DNA from: Leptospiraceae bacterium
Lineage (GTDB): Bacteria; Spirochaetota; Leptospiria; Leptospirales; Leptospiraceae
DNA: 64,000 nucleotides
Direction of reading: 5' to 3'
NCBI GenBank assembly: GCA_016708435.1
Contig: JADJFV010000005.1
Span: 62,001-126,000 of the forward strand
Below the pieces are notes generated by a model. It was not told the origin of the DNA. It saw nothing but the letters and a program-made list of their open reading frames with translations, and ran no database searches. Positions 1-8,737 of this stretch are shown here, in pieces. Positions within the stretch are counted from its first letter, which is position 1; every line of letters starts with the position of its first letter. The position numbers and the translations under genes were made by a program.

Positions 1-1
1 T

Positions 2-550
2 ATGGATGAAAGCGGAATTTGGAATTTGAAATCTTCTCTTTCCAATAATGATCGCATAGATGCAGGAACTATTGATAAAAACAATCTAGAAGGACGTAAG
101 ATTGTAGGAGTAAGAATTGCAATTATCGACAAGCCCGGCTACTGGAACTTTGCCTTTCCTGAATTACAACACACCTGTCTCAAAGGAACGATAGACGATA
201 GCAAAAATCCCGTCGGGCAAAACATTGATTTAACAGTAATCGTTTTAGATGTGAGAGGATTTTTTTCTCGTTCTAGTAAAGAAAAAGAATTTTCCATTAA
301 CTCCTATAAAAAACGTCCTGTTCGAATTTTAGCTATGGACGAAAAAGGAAATCTGGGTATGTCCGGTCAGATTCAAACCTCTGATAAGAATGGTTACGAT
401 AAAAATACAGAAGGACCGGATAACTTTAAACAAGCAATTGGAAGTATTGAACTCAAGAAAGTTCCAGATGATGTTTGGAGAGATGAAAAGCTATTCCGGC
501 AATTGCTTGGTTTCATCCAAGAAAAATACTATGTAAAATATCGAAAATAA
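2..550 (+). CDS. Hypothetical protein, possibly truncated by the window edge
   Basis: The reading frame opens at the first possible ATG of the window and runs 182 residues to a TAA. Only one base precedes it, so the true start may lie upstream and the protein may be longer. It is a soluble, charged protein with no visible signal peptide or membrane segment. A lysine/tyrosine-rich tail ends in VKYRK. The hydrophobic/charged alternation in the middle suggests a beta-rich fold, but no family is recognised. The downstream DinB-like gene follows after about 40 bases on the same strand and may be cotranscribed. No function is proposed. Confidence 0.6.
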   Translation: MDESGIWNLKSSLSNNDRIDAGTIDKNNLEGRKIVGVRIAIIDKPGYWNFAFPELQHTCLKGTIDDSKNPVGQNIDLTVIVLDVRGFFSRSSKEKEFSINSYKKRPVRILAMDEKGNLGMSGQIQTSDKNGYDKNTEGPDNFKQAIGSIELKKVPDDVWRDEKLFRQLLGFIQEKYYVKYRK

Positions 551-593
551 AAAAAGGTAGAGTTGGCATTGTTTTAAAAAAAGGAAAAGTAAA

Positions 594-1154
594 ATGTTAC
601 AATTAGAAAATAAAAATCCTTATAGCAAGTCGGAGATACTTGCTTCGATGGATGATATCAATCAAAAGGTAAAATCTTTTTATAGAGAGATTAGCCCGGA
701 ACTTTTTTTTCATGATGGATTGGGTGGTTGGTCGCCTGCTCAGAATTTGTCTCATCTAGGAGACATTGCAAAAGGAGGAGTGCTTTTACTTCAATTGCCT
801 AAATTTCTTTTTTTAATCTTTGGTAAAAGAGAATCACAGAGAGATTTTAAAACTCTACAAACTGATTATATTGGAAGTGATAAATCCATTTATCTAGGTC
901 CCTTAGTGCCTGCCTCCATACCACCAAAGGATTATAAAAAGCAAATCGCGGACTTAATGACAAAATGGGATAAGGTTTGCACGGAACTAAAAGAAGTAGT
1001 GCAAAGTATTCCAGAAGAGGATTATGATAAGTATTCTATGCCTCATCCCACAATGGGAATGCTTTCGCTTAGAGAAGTCTTGTATCTAATCATCATTCAC
1101 CCCATTCATCATAGCTATAAAGTAGAACAAAAAATATCTGCCCGTAAAGGTTAG
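594..1154 (+). CDS. DinB-like superfamily protein (putative metal-dependent enzyme)
   Basis: The 186-residue protein has the layout of the DinB/YfiT four-helix family. An N-terminal helix is followed by GWSPAQNLSHLGD, which carries His54, and a C-terminal HPIHHSYKVEQ supplies His169 and His173. These three histidines match the family's metal triad. Members include thiol transferases and stress-induced proteins of mostly unknown substrate, so the reaction cannot be named. A purine-rich AAGGAAAA lies just before the ATG. No signal peptide is visible, so a cytoplasmic location is inferred. Family assignment is fairly secure and the specific role is unknown. Confidence 0.75.
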   Translation: MLQLENKNPYSKSEILASMDDINQKVKSFYREISPELFFHDGLGGWSPAQNLSHLGDIAKGGVLLLQLPKFLFLIFGKRESQRDFKTLQTDYIGSDKSIYLGPLVPASIPPKDYKKQIADLMTKWDKVCTELKEVVQSIPEEDYDKYSMPHPTMGMLSLREVLYLIIIHPIHHSYKVEQKISARKG

Positions 1155-1167
1155 TGGATAAAATAGA

Positions 1168-1400
1168 TTAGCCACAGAGCCACCGAGGCTCAGAGAAAAA
1201 GAGGGTATATACAATTTTGGTTTCGGGTGAAAGAAATTTCCTAGACATAGCTCGGCTGCTGGGAGTAAGCGGGCGGAATTTACAAGATAAAATTTTCAAA
1301 GTCTACTCTAGCTTGAACATCTATACTTCAAACGCGAAAAATTTCTAAGGTAATGGAATTATTCCTTCGTGATCTTCGCGCTCTTCGTGGTTAAAAAATC
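1168..1400. repeat. Intergenic remains of two dispersed repeat families
   Basis: The 289-base gap after the DinB-like gene holds no convincing gene. Near 1171 it has one arm of a 'GCCACAGAG...CTCAGAG' repeat, and near 1365-1392 a 'CTTCGCGCTCTTCGTGGTT' repeat. Both motifs recur many times in this window (for example at 2253, 11150, 41736, 43361, 54257 and 60136). The sequence between them looks degraded. Confidence 0.6.
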
Positions 1401-1443
1401 TTTAAATGTAAATGACTCTTTTGTAGTTAATGATTCTTTAAAA

Positions 1444-2157
1444 TTAAAGCTCTGCGAATTTCTTTAAAGCGATTTTTCTAAGTTTCATATGTTGTTCGTC
1501 GGTGAGGCTTCCCTTTTTTCCGAGAGGGCTGTTGTCTATTACGCTGTGCTTATGCTCAATAGAATCAAACTTTACACCGGCAGCTTTAAAGTCTTCGGGT
1601 GTCATTGTGATTGTCTTTCCATCTTTGGTTAATACTGAGTAGTCGGTGTTATGACTTCCATGGTAGTTTGTGACTTTGTCCTGAAAGTCAACGGCTCCCT
1701 GACAGTGGCAAATACCGTGTATTCCCTCTTCCTTAACTTCGAAGGAGTAGAAACTAGTTCCGCGGATACCGGCTACGGAAGTAGGCATTACAACATTGAA
1801 ATTGGAATCTTTGTTTCGCTTTTTAGCTTTAATCCAGAAGTTGCCTTTGGTGGAGGCTAGCTCTTGCTCTTTCTCGTTGAATTTGTTAATGCTAAATTCA
1901 GCATTCTCTTGAATCTCAACAGACGCGGAATCGTTTTCGAACTGAATAATAGCTACTGACTTTTCGCCTGTCTTAATCGTATCGCCTTCTCCAATAGGAG
2001 AATCCTTCTTAGCCGCAACAGTGCCTGATTGGTTTGTGATTTCTACCTTGCCAATGACAAAGATAAGATTTCCTTTGGTTGCAGTTTCTTTTGGCTTATT
2101 GCAAGTAGCTACTCCCATTGCAATTGTTAAGATGATGATTGTATAAATATGTTTCAT
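1444..2157 (-). CDS. FecR-domain lipoprotein (paralogue of 13602..14309)
   Basis: The 237-residue product begins with a lipoprotein signal peptide whose lipobox ends at Cys19 (GVATC), so it should be lipid-anchored in the envelope. A FecR-type domain follows, with the typical 'GEGDTIKTG' turn and the later 'MPTSVAGIRGT' motif, residues about 30-135. In this family the domain often senses or binds partners at the envelope; iron-dicitrate signalling is not implied, since no FecI/FecA pair is adjacent. A distinctive GICHCQGAVDF segment and several conserved histidines follow. A close paralogue with the same motifs lies at 13602..14309. Cotranscription with neighbours is unlikely because both flanks are repeat-filled. 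Confidence 0.8.
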   Translation of the reverse strand: MKHIYTIIILTIAMGVATCNKPKETATKGNLIFVIGKVEITNQSGTVAAKKDSPIGEGDTIKTGEKSVAIIQFENDSASVEIQENAEFSINKFNEKEQELASTKGNFWIKAKKRNKDSNFNVVMPTSVAGIRGTSFYSFEVKEEGIHGICHCQGAVDFQDKVTNYHGSHNTDYSVLTKDGKTITMTPEDFKAAGVKFDSIEHKHSVIDNSPLGKKGSLTDEQHMKLRKIALKKFAEL

Positions 2158-2320
2158 AAATAACCTCTTTTTTCCTACTTAATATGTTACAATAAAAGTT
2201 ACAATTCATTTTTAAAAAAAAGTTTAAGAGACTGTGTAGAAAGTATTTTTTTAACCACGAAGAGCACGAAGAATTTTCAAATCCAGAATATCATCGGCGG
2301 TGAAATATTTCCTTTTACAC

Positions 2321-2520
2321 AGTCCCAGGCACTGAGGGGAGGATTGGTTGTTTCGATTTTATTTAGGTGCGTCGCATGAAAGAGAGCCAGTGGAAAAACG
2401 GGACTCCAAAGAACATACTGTAAATAAATCAAAAAAAACCTCAATTACGAAAAAAATAATATTCAGTGAAGAAGACTCTCTTTAAATCTCTCTGTGTCTC
2501 AGTGCCGGCGCCTGTGGTGA
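2321..2520. repeat. ~200-bp dispersed MITE-like element, copy 1
   Basis: The stretch is clearly related to 41736..41939. Matching blocks in the same order are AGGCACTGAG at the left end, 'GTGCGTC...GAAAGAGAGC...GAAAAAC', 'CCTCAATTAC', and 'GACTCTCTT..AAATCTCTC' running into the right end. Its ends are imperfect inverted repeats. No ORF is inside. Just before it, near 2253, is an ACCACGAAGAGCACGAAG motif of another repeat family. Confidence 0.7.
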
Positions 2521-2558
2521 GTTTTATCGAACCATGGCAATCCTTTATAGTAATGAAA

Positions 2559-3653
2559 TCAATGTTTGTTTTCGAATTCGATTAGAAATTCAATCAATGC
2601 ATTTACGCCTTCCGGCGGCATTGCATTATAAATCGAAGCTCTAAATCCACCTGCGTCTCTATGACCGGGTAGTCCATGTAAGCCTCTTCTTTCACTAGAG
2701 AAGGTAAATTCTTTTTCTAAAGATTTATCTTTCAAATGAAAGACCACATTCATAGAAGAGCGATGATCCCCTTTAACAGGGCAAGAGTATAATCTTGATT
2801 TGTCGAGAAAGTTATAGAGAGTGCGCGCTTTATTTTCATTCATGTCTTCGATTGCGTCGATTCCACCCATCTTCTTACACCAATCAAAGACTAGCTTGGC
2901 GATGTAGATGGAGTAGGTAGGTGGAGTATTGTAGAGAGATTTATTCTTGGCAATGGTAGAATAGTTGAGAAGCACCGGCATAGGCTCCTTAACCCCTTCG
3001 ATTAAATCATTTCTAGCGATTACTATCGTTAAGCCGGAAGGTCCGATATTTTTTTGTGCACCCGCAAAGATGATACCAAAATCACTTACATTGATCTTTC
3101 TAGAAAGCAAATCACTCGTCATATCAGCAACGACAGGGACTTTTTTAATCTTTGGTAATGTTTTATAGCGAGTTCCATAAATGGTATTGTTAGACGTGAT
3201 GTGTAGATACTTTGCGTTGGCGCTGATATTGCTATCGTTTAGATTTGGGACGAGTGTATAATTGTTTGCTTTATCGTCGTAGATGATGTTGGTGTTAAAA
3301 CCCAATTTCTTTGCTTCTTGCTCTGCCTTGTTTGCCCAAACACCAGTGATAGAAAAATCAGCAGTCTCACCCTTACGAAGTAGATTCAAAGGAACTGCGG
3401 AAAATTGAAGAGTAGCCCCCCCTGGATAAAATAGAACGGAATAGTTTTCTGGAATGGAAAGAAGTTCTCTCAGAGTTTTCTCAGCACTTGTTAGAATTTC
3501 GTCAAAATGGTATCCGCGGTGACTCATTTCCATGATAGACATTCCCGTTCCCATATAATCTAGAAATTCTTTCTGGGCTAATTCCATCACGGGGGCAGGA
3601 AGCATCGCCGGACCTGCGTTAAAATTGTAAACTTTCACTTTTGTAGGGTTCAT
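2559..3653 (-). CDS. serC: Phosphoserine aminotransferase
   Basis: The 364-residue protein has the usual length and opening of SerC (NFNAGPAMLP near residue 10, then MEMSHRG). The enzyme converts 3-phosphohydroxypyruvate and glutamate to phosphoserine in serine synthesis, and can act on the related vitamin B6 intermediate. The PLP lysine lies in IFAGAQKNIGPSGL. The C-terminal 'RRGLHGLPGHRDAGGFRAS' stretch is characteristic of the class V aminotransferase branch containing SerC. It is cytoplasmic. The gene stands alone on the minus strand, flanked by repeats and by a divergent P83/100-like gene. Confidence 0.95.
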   Translation of the reverse strand: MNPTKVKVYNFNAGPAMLPAPVMELAQKEFLDYMGTGMSIMEMSHRGYHFDEILTSAEKTLRELLSIPENYSVLFYPGGATLQFSAVPLNLLRKGETADFSITGVWANKAEQEAKKLGFNTNIIYDDKANNYTLVPNLNDSNISANAKYLHITSNNTIYGTRYKTLPKIKKVPVVADMTSDLLSRKINVSDFGIIFAGAQKNIGPSGLTIVIARNDLIEGVKEPMPVLLNYSTIAKNKSLYNTPPTYSIYIAKLVFDWCKKMGGIDAIEDMNENKARTLYNFLDKSRLYSCPVKGDHRSSMNVVFHLKDKSLEKEFTFSSERRGLHGLPGHRDAGGFRASIYNAMPPEGVNALIEFLIEFENKH

Positions 3654-3800
3654 AGATATAGAATTTTTTAACTAGGTTTGAAATCAAATAAATATTTCCT
3701 CCAAAATCAATCTTTTACTTTTCAAATCCGACATTCTAAAGTAGGGAATTCGGCGGTTTTGTTATTGCTTTGCCCCTAACATTTGTAGGAAGTGTAATTT

Positions 3801-5438
3801 ATGAATTCAGTTGTGAAGTTTTTTTCGTCCTTAGTGCTCCTCTCGTCCCTGTCTTTGTTTGCCCAAGAAAAAGCAAAACTAGGTGAAGGTGAGATTCGTG
3901 ATTCAGAAAGAATCCGTTTTACCAATAGATCCAATGCTAGGGCAGCAGAGAATGTTAAAAGGCAAAATGATACAATCGGGAAAAAGCTTTCCGAGTTAAT
4001 CGAATCTGAGCCTACACAGGTGCACGATTATAAAAATGTTTCTGTGCGTCGTATTTTGGCGGATAAGAACGGAATGTTCGGAGGAGATATTATTTCTCTA
4101 GAATCAGATTCCAGTTTCGGTCATATCAACTCGGTCTACCGAATCCTTGCTTCTTATATTTCTAATTCGTTTGGTTACGGTGAAGAGAAAGCAGATATCA
4201 TCGCTCTCTATGTTCTCTATTATAATGCAATGCATAGAAATGAGAAAAGCTATTTCAAGACAAAGTATACTTCTAATTTACTAGACACTCTAAAAGTGAA
4301 TAGCACAGGAATTGGAAAGACTTATAAAGAATGGGCAGGGAGAACACAAATCGTAATTCCTCTCGAAGCAAATGCACTCAAAGAAAACGAAATCGATGTT
4401 ACCCTCGATGAATTAGGCAATGAAGTAAATAAGATCATTGATGAAAAGAAAAACGGCGCAGAAGAAAAAAAGAAATTTGCTGAGGTCGTAAAAGAAAAAA
4501 TCATCGAAGAGAAAAAACTCCTAGAGGAAAAAAAAGAAGAGCTAAAAGTCAAAGAAGAAAAGATTGCTCTCAAAGAGAAAGATGTTGAAGCAAAGAATCC
4601 TCCTGAAATTAAGAAAGAAATCATAGAGCCTAAAAAAGAAATTGTAGAAGTCAAAAAAACAGAGCCAAAGCCTGAGCCTCCAAGAGAAGTTGTAAAGAAC
4701 AATCCAGTAGAGCCTGTGAAGACTACTCCTGTGCAACCTGTGGCAAAAGAAACAGCCGTTGTGAAAACAGAAAAGCCAATTGAGAAAGCTCCTGAAATTA
4801 AAAAAGAGCCAACTGTAGATGTAAAGAAAATAGAAAAAGAATTGGCTGTCGTTAAACAGGAATTAGCCAAGAAGATTGAAGTCGAAAACAAAAAGAAAGA
4901 GTTTTCGCCTAACGTCATTGATGGTAAGATTGTATTCTTAAAAGTGGTGAAATACGATACAGCAGAAGGACATTTTAATAGCGAGCTACATCTGATTGAT
5001 CCAGAAAAAGATGATGCAGTCCTAAAAAGTGATTTCAATAAGATTTGCAGTCGTCAGTTCAAAGAGTTTGGGGGTAATATCGTAGTAGTCGGATTTAAAG
5101 ACGGACACAAAGACGAGCACCAACTTTATCTTATCAACAAAAAAGACTTAAAAGAAAACGGGAAGTCGACATCTAATGTTTTTTCAAGAACGATAATCGA
5201 AATTATTGGAGATGAACTCTATGCCTTTGAATTTGAAAAGGGTAGCTATTATATTTCTAAGTTCGACAAGGGGCTTCGTCGCCTTATCCGCTCTGACAGA
5301 GAAATCAATCCAGATTCTAACCTAACCTTCTACGGAAAAAAAATCTACGTAACCGGCAAAGCAGAAACCGGTAATGCAGTCGATATCCGCATATTCAACA
5401 AAGACGATTTAAAGTTCATAGGTAAAATTAAACCTTAA
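3801..5438 (+). CDS. P83/100-family protein (spirochaete antigen-like)
   Basis: The 545-residue product starts with a signal peptide (cleavage probably after LSLFA, near residue 21). The N-terminal half, residues about 30-200, resembles the Borrelia P83/100 family, with 'RRILADKNGMFGGDII' and a 'YVLYYNAMHR' segment. Residues about 205-270 form a Lys/Glu-rich coiled coil. A Lys/Pro-rich linker follows, then a C-terminal beta-rich domain (about 365-545). In Borrelia the protein is associated with the periplasm/outer membrane and its function is unknown. A TAGGAAG ribosome site lies upstream. The low-complexity middle should vary in length between strains. The family is found mainly in spirochaetes and supports the taxonomic call. 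Confidence 0.8.
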   Translation: MNSVVKFFSSLVLLSSLSLFAQEKAKLGEGEIRDSERIRFTNRSNARAAENVKRQNDTIGKKLSELIESEPTQVHDYKNVSVRRILADKNGMFGGDIISLESDSSFGHINSVYRILASYISNSFGYGEEKADIIALYVLYYNAMHRNEKSYFKTKYTSNLLDTLKVNSTGIGKTYKEWAGRTQIVIPLEANALKENEIDVTLDELGNEVNKIIDEKKNGAEEKKKFAEVVKEKIIEEKKLLEEKKEELKVKEEKIALKEKDVEAKNPPEIKKEIIEPKKEIVEVKKTEPKPEPPREVVKNNPVEPVKTTPVQPVAKETAVVKTEKPIEKAPEIKKEPTVDVKKIEKELAVVKQELAKKIEVENKKKEFSPNVIDGKIVFLKVVKYDTAEGHFNSELHLIDPEKDDAVLKSDFNKICSRQFKEFGGNIVVVGFKDGHKDEHQLYLINKKDLKENGKSTSNVFSRTIIEIIGDELYAFEFEKGSYYISKFDKGLRRLIRSDREINPDSNLTFYGKKIYVTGKAETGNAVDIRIFNKDDLKFIGKIKP

Positions 5439-5478
5439 GAATCTGTAAATCTAGATTCAACTCAGAATGCTCTAACCA

Positions 5479-5508
5479 CAATGCTTCGACCCTCAGATAG
5501 AAGCATTG
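5479..5508 (+). terminator. Possible hairpin after the P83/100-like gene
   Basis: CAATGCTTC at 5479-5487 pairs with GAAGCATTG at 5500-5508, about 40 bases after the stop codon. There is no strong T-tract, so the terminator function is only tentative. Confidence 0.35.
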
Positions 5509-5679
5509 AGTTAAAAACAAATTCCAAGTTATCTTAAGATGTCGCCTTGAATAGGTTCATCGTGAGGGGATCTAGAAGTATTCAGACTAAGATTTCATGG
5601 TTTTACCGAAAGAAAAGAATGAAGAGGTTCCGAAATCATCTATGATATTGGGTATGTGGGGTTTTAGATAAATATAGCC

Positions 5680-5812
5680 TGTCATCCCGAAATTTTCAGT
5701 CGGGAATCTCAACTTATAAAAGAATTTACTCCCGTCATTTCGAACATGCATCATCGTGAGAAATCTATTTGGCAAAGAAAGGAAAAAATTTTTACTTCTA
5801 AGGGCACGAAGG
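5680..5812. repeat. Dispersed repeat, related to 43430..43600
   Basis: The 574-base gap between the P83/100-like gene and the nuclease-like gene contains GTCGGGAATCTCAACTTATA, then GTCATTTCGAACAT and GTGAGAAATCTATTTGGCAA. All recur in the same order at 43430..43600 and partly at 50620. No gene is credible here. A 94-residue minus-strand frame crosses the repeat and is rejected. Confidence 0.7.
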
Positions 5813-6012
5813 AAGGCAGAAGGATCAGTGCGGTTGCTTGTTGATGCTAGTCTTCTTATGTATTGGCTCAAACTTGTATGATTGCATATTGGTAATACTG
5901 ATGTTTTTTATCTGAAAATAATATATCTGTAGGTTATACTCTTGACATTTATTGGTGATATCTGGATGATTAGTAAGACATCTTTTAAAGAAGTTTTAAA
6001 TAGGAGACATTT

Positions 6013-6795
6013 ATGAAACTAGAATTTAAAAATATTCCGAATTGGGTTAATCCTGCTTTACAAGGGTTAGCATATTGTATAGGATATAAAAAACAAATGT
6101 ATTGGAGGTATCATTTTAGCGAAGGCTTTATAACGTCGGAATTGTATACTCTCTTAAACTCGCACAAGAAAAGCACTCAGATTGTTCTGGCAGAATTTCC
6201 ATTTGAAAAAATGTTAGATGGATTCAAGTTACCAAAACGTTCTGGCAGTGATGATAAAAATACATTCGATGGAAATATTAAAAAAAGTGGTAGAATGCCT
6301 TCTGTTGACATTATTGTCGTAGATGATAGTAATATGAATGCTAATAAAAAATCATATGATAGTTTAGAAAATAGAAAATCTAATGATTTTATTCTCCCCA
6401 AGGATGCTGAGCAATTTTTATTTGAAATTAAACTGTTTGAAGGGGAAGGTAATATTGATTATGATTTTACAAAAGTGAATAGTTATCTACTTGCCAATGA
6501 AAAGGCTAGAGGATTTTCTTTAATTGTTATTCAAAATGGAATAATTGATAAGAATGGGAAACCAAAAACTGAATTAAAAATAAATGGTGAACCTATTATT
6601 GATGTTATTATAAACAATACTCATAAGGAAAAAATCAAGAAAACGAGAACTATATTAAATTTTCATACAGACACTTATTCTAAAGAAAACTATTCCTTTA
6701 AAGTAAGAAGAATTTATAAGGCTTCAGCAACTATGCAAGTAACTCACAAAAGTATTTTTATTCTATTAGTCGAAATATTGCCAATTATTAATTAA
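6013..6795 (+). CDS. Putative PD-(D/E)XK nuclease-fold protein
   Basis: The 260-residue protein is not assigned to a named family, but it carries an endonuclease-like core. Glu43 sits in a SELYTLL helix, Asp99 is in PSVDIIVVDD, and FLFEIKL provides Glu138-x-Lys140. This order (E, D, ExK) is that of restriction-type PD-(D/E)XK enzymes, with an unusually long insert between the Asp and ExK strands. A good AGGAG site precedes the ATG. It is followed after 38 bases by a HEPN-motif gene and then by a WYL-like gene, all codirectional, suggesting one operon. A defence role is inferred from this company only. Base composition is more AT-rich than in the housekeeping genes. Confidence 0.6.
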   Translation: MKLEFKNIPNWVNPALQGLAYCIGYKKQMYWRYHFSEGFITSELYTLLNSHKKSTQIVLAEFPFEKMLDGFKLPKRSGSDDKNTFDGNIKKSGRMPSVDIIVVDDSNMNANKKSYDSLENRKSNDFILPKDAEQFLFEIKLFEGEGNIDYDFTKVNSYLLANEKARGFSLIVIQNGIIDKNGKPKTELKINGEPIIDVIINNTHKEKIKKTRTILNFHTDTYSKENYSFKVRRIYKASATMQVTHKSIFILLVEILPIIN

Positions 6796-6833
6796 AATAT
6801 AACTTAGTAAAAGTTAAGTAAGGGACGGAAACT

Positions 6834-7523
6834 ATGGCACTTAAAAACATTCTAGATAAGGATGTAATTTTTCGAGATATTACTTTAAAAAAATATTTAA
6901 GACTAGTTAAAGATTGTTTAGATGAAGATTTATATGAAGGGGCTTTAATTATATCTCAAATAAAATTGGAGCAAATCATAAAAAGAATTATAAAATATAC
7001 TTATAAAATAAATCAGATTAGCCCTACAAGTATTGATATATATTTGGATAATACTGCAAAGAACATAAATATATTAACAAATATATGTTTTCAAGAAGCG
7101 TACGGAAAAAATTGTGAGCAGTTTATTATAGATGGACTAGATAAGTCCGAAGAGAAAAAACATTTTAAAAATTTATGGGATAATTTTATATTATCTTCGA
7201 AGACATTAAGAAATTCATTGATACACACTGGCTCAAGTTCTTCGCCTGCAAGCCTTGTCTTTTCCGCTATAAATAATATATATTTAATCGATTTAATTCG
7301 ATATAGTTTTAATAGAAGTTATCCGCATTTTGACATAATTGGAAAATTTAGTAAATTAAAAGTTTCCACAAAAAAATATAAGTACAATACAGTTGAAGAT
7401 TTTTTAGGAAAAAAAAAGAAAATTTTACTAAACTCGAGAACGAGGAGCATTGATTTTCGAAAATTGAAGCATACATGCTTGTCATATCAAGTTTATTTGA
7501 AAGAATCTATTAATGCCCCTTAA
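6834..7523 (+). CDS. HEPN-motif protein (putative RNase)
   Basis: The 229-residue, helix-rich protein contains RNSLIHTG, in which Arg126 and His131 form the R-N-x3-H arrangement diagnostic of many HEPN ribonucleases. The motif follows a helix (KNLWDNFILSSKTL), as in that fold. The N-terminal helix ALIISQIKLEQIIKR is also HEPN-like. HEPN proteins commonly act as toxins or abortive-infection effectors that cut RNA. The gene lies between a nuclease-like gene and a WYL-like gene and overlaps the latter by 11 bases, implying translational coupling. There is no signal peptide. The motif is clear but short, so the family call is moderate and the function is inferred. Confidence 0.55.
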   Translation: MALKNILDKDVIFRDITLKKYLRLVKDCLDEDLYEGALIISQIKLEQIIKRIIKYTYKINQISPTSIDIYLDNTAKNINILTNICFQEAYGKNCEQFIIDGLDKSEEKKHFKNLWDNFILSSKTLRNSLIHTGSSSSPASLVFSAINNIYLIDLIRYSFNRSYPHFDIIGKFSKLKVSTKKYKYNTVEDFLGKKKKILLNSRTRSIDFRKLKHTCLSYQVYLKESINAP

Positions 7524-8487
7524 ACTCCATCTATCAACTCAGGAACAAATCACCCGAGGCATAGAACAACTTGCCCTCGGGTGGCAATTCATAAGTAACC
7601 CCGAAACAGAAAAGAAGAAAGTTCCGATTGATTTAATGATAAATATATTGGAAGAGTCTTACAACGATTTGTCGGAAAGACAAGAAAATGGAACAGATTA
7701 TTTAGACCGAAGATATAGGAATTACAGAGAGAAGTTAGGCGAGAAACCTTTTTATATTAAAATAGACTTTCAAAAGAAAATCATTCAAAACTTTAAAGGG
7801 AACGAAGAGAATATACGAAGGCTTGCAAAGGTTTATTTGGAGAATTATGCAGAGGATTATAGTGATTATATTCTGGATAATTATTTTAAAGTTCAAAAGG
7901 AAAACGGACTTTTAGAATATTCTCTTTTCGTTATAGTATTTTTTAATCTTGCATCTAGGTTAGGATTGACTGTTGAGATGACCTATGATAATATTTTAGA
8001 TTCATCAAAAAAAAGAAGACGGAGGATAATACCAATCGGAGTTTCCTGTCGCCGTCCTTATCTCAACTTGATTGCACAAGACTGTAATGATAAGATTTAT
8101 AAACATTTTGTTTTGAGTTGTATTACAGAAATTCATACTGATATTTTTGAATTTGCCAATGATTCTGAGCGTAAAAGAAATAACCTTGATTTAAAACATT
8201 TTCGGAATTCAAAAGACTATCGCTTTGGAAAAGAATACGTAACATACAAAATAGAATTAAAGAAAAAATTTCTAAGACACTTCCGTAATGTTTACTTCCC
8301 TGAATTTGAAACGATTGAAGAGAATAGTGATAAAGTAATTTTAGAAATTACGACTTGGGATTATCGGTATTTTTATAATGCAATTTTTAATTACAGAGAG
8401 CATTGTTTGCTATTAGCCCCAACCGACAAAGTTGACTTTTATAAAGATATTTTACAGAATACATTAAAAAAATATTCAGACGATTAA
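7513..8487 (+). CDS. WYL-like domain protein (putative regulator of the cassette)
   Basis: The 324-residue protein has a C-terminal layout like WYL regulators. Residues about 168-212 read 'RIIPIGVSCRRPYLNLIAQD' and then 'YKHFVLSCITEI', matching the P...YL.A.D...F.L..I pattern. Residues about 240-320 resemble the WCX extension, ending in a hydrophobic strand, 'LLLAPTDK' and a terminal helix. The N-terminal third is helical but no clean winged helix is evident. WYL proteins bind ligands, often nucleotides or nucleic acid, and frequently control phage-defence operons. It overlaps the HEPN gene by 11 bases. The exact Trp-Tyr-Leu triad is not conserved (PYL instead), so this is a divergent member. 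Confidence 0.5.
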   Translation: MPLKLHLSTQEQITRGIEQLALGWQFISNPETEKKKVPIDLMINILEESYNDLSERQENGTDYLDRRYRNYREKLGEKPFYIKIDFQKKIIQNFKGNEENIRRLAKVYLENYAEDYSDYILDNYFKVQKENGLLEYSLFVIVFFNLASRLGLTVEMTYDNILDSSKKRRRRIIPIGVSCRRPYLNLIAQDCNDKIYKHFVLSCITEIHTDIFEFANDSERKRNNLDLKHFRNSKDYRFGKEYVTYKIELKKKFLRHFRNVYFPEFETIEENSDKVILEITTWDYRYFYNAIFNYREHCLLLAPTDKVDFYKDILQNTLKKYSDD

Positions 8488-8568
8488 AAAAACTTCAAAG
8501 CGGAAAAACTTTTCCTCTATTTTTTACAATAGTGTGATAACGTTAGATGTAGTTTTATAGGAGAGAAA

Positions 8569-8736
8569 ATGTCATTTATCGTTAACGTTCAATACAAACA
8601 TGGAAAATTAAATCCTACCAGTCAGTCAGCTTGGCAGGGTACCGTTATGGGAAAGAGTGAGTCTGCAATAATGGAGGTGCTCAATAAGCGTCATTCAGGA
8701 GAGAAGATAGTTATTTTGAAAATAACATGGAAGTAA
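8569..8736 (+). CDS. Small hypothetical protein (55 aa)
   Basis: The ATG at 8569 follows a strong AGGAGAG and encodes 55 residues (MSFIVNVQYK to ITWK). A beta-strand, a SQSAWQGTVMGKSESAIMEV segment and a final strand fit a compact alpha/beta mini-fold. The stop lies one base before the ATG of the next lipoprotein gene, which suggests coupling. The family is not recognised. The ribosome site and tight spacing make it a likely real gene. Confidence 0.55.
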   Translation: MSFIVNVQYKHGKLNPTSQSAWQGTVMGKSESAIMEVLNKRHSGEKIVILKITWK

Positions 8737-8737
8737 T

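Noticed and set aside
1444..2157. Iron-responsive FecIRA system
   Set aside because: The FecR-domain lipoprotein lacks an adjacent sigma factor or TonB receptor and is not a membrane anti-sigma protein.
4322..5038. 238-codon minus-strand frame opposite the P83/100-like gene
   Set aside because: It is the antisense shadow of the Lys/Glu-rich coiled coil, producing Ser/Phe-rich sequence.
5587..5871. 94-codon minus-strand frame
   Set aside because: It lies within a dispersed repeat that recurs at 43430 without conserving this frame.
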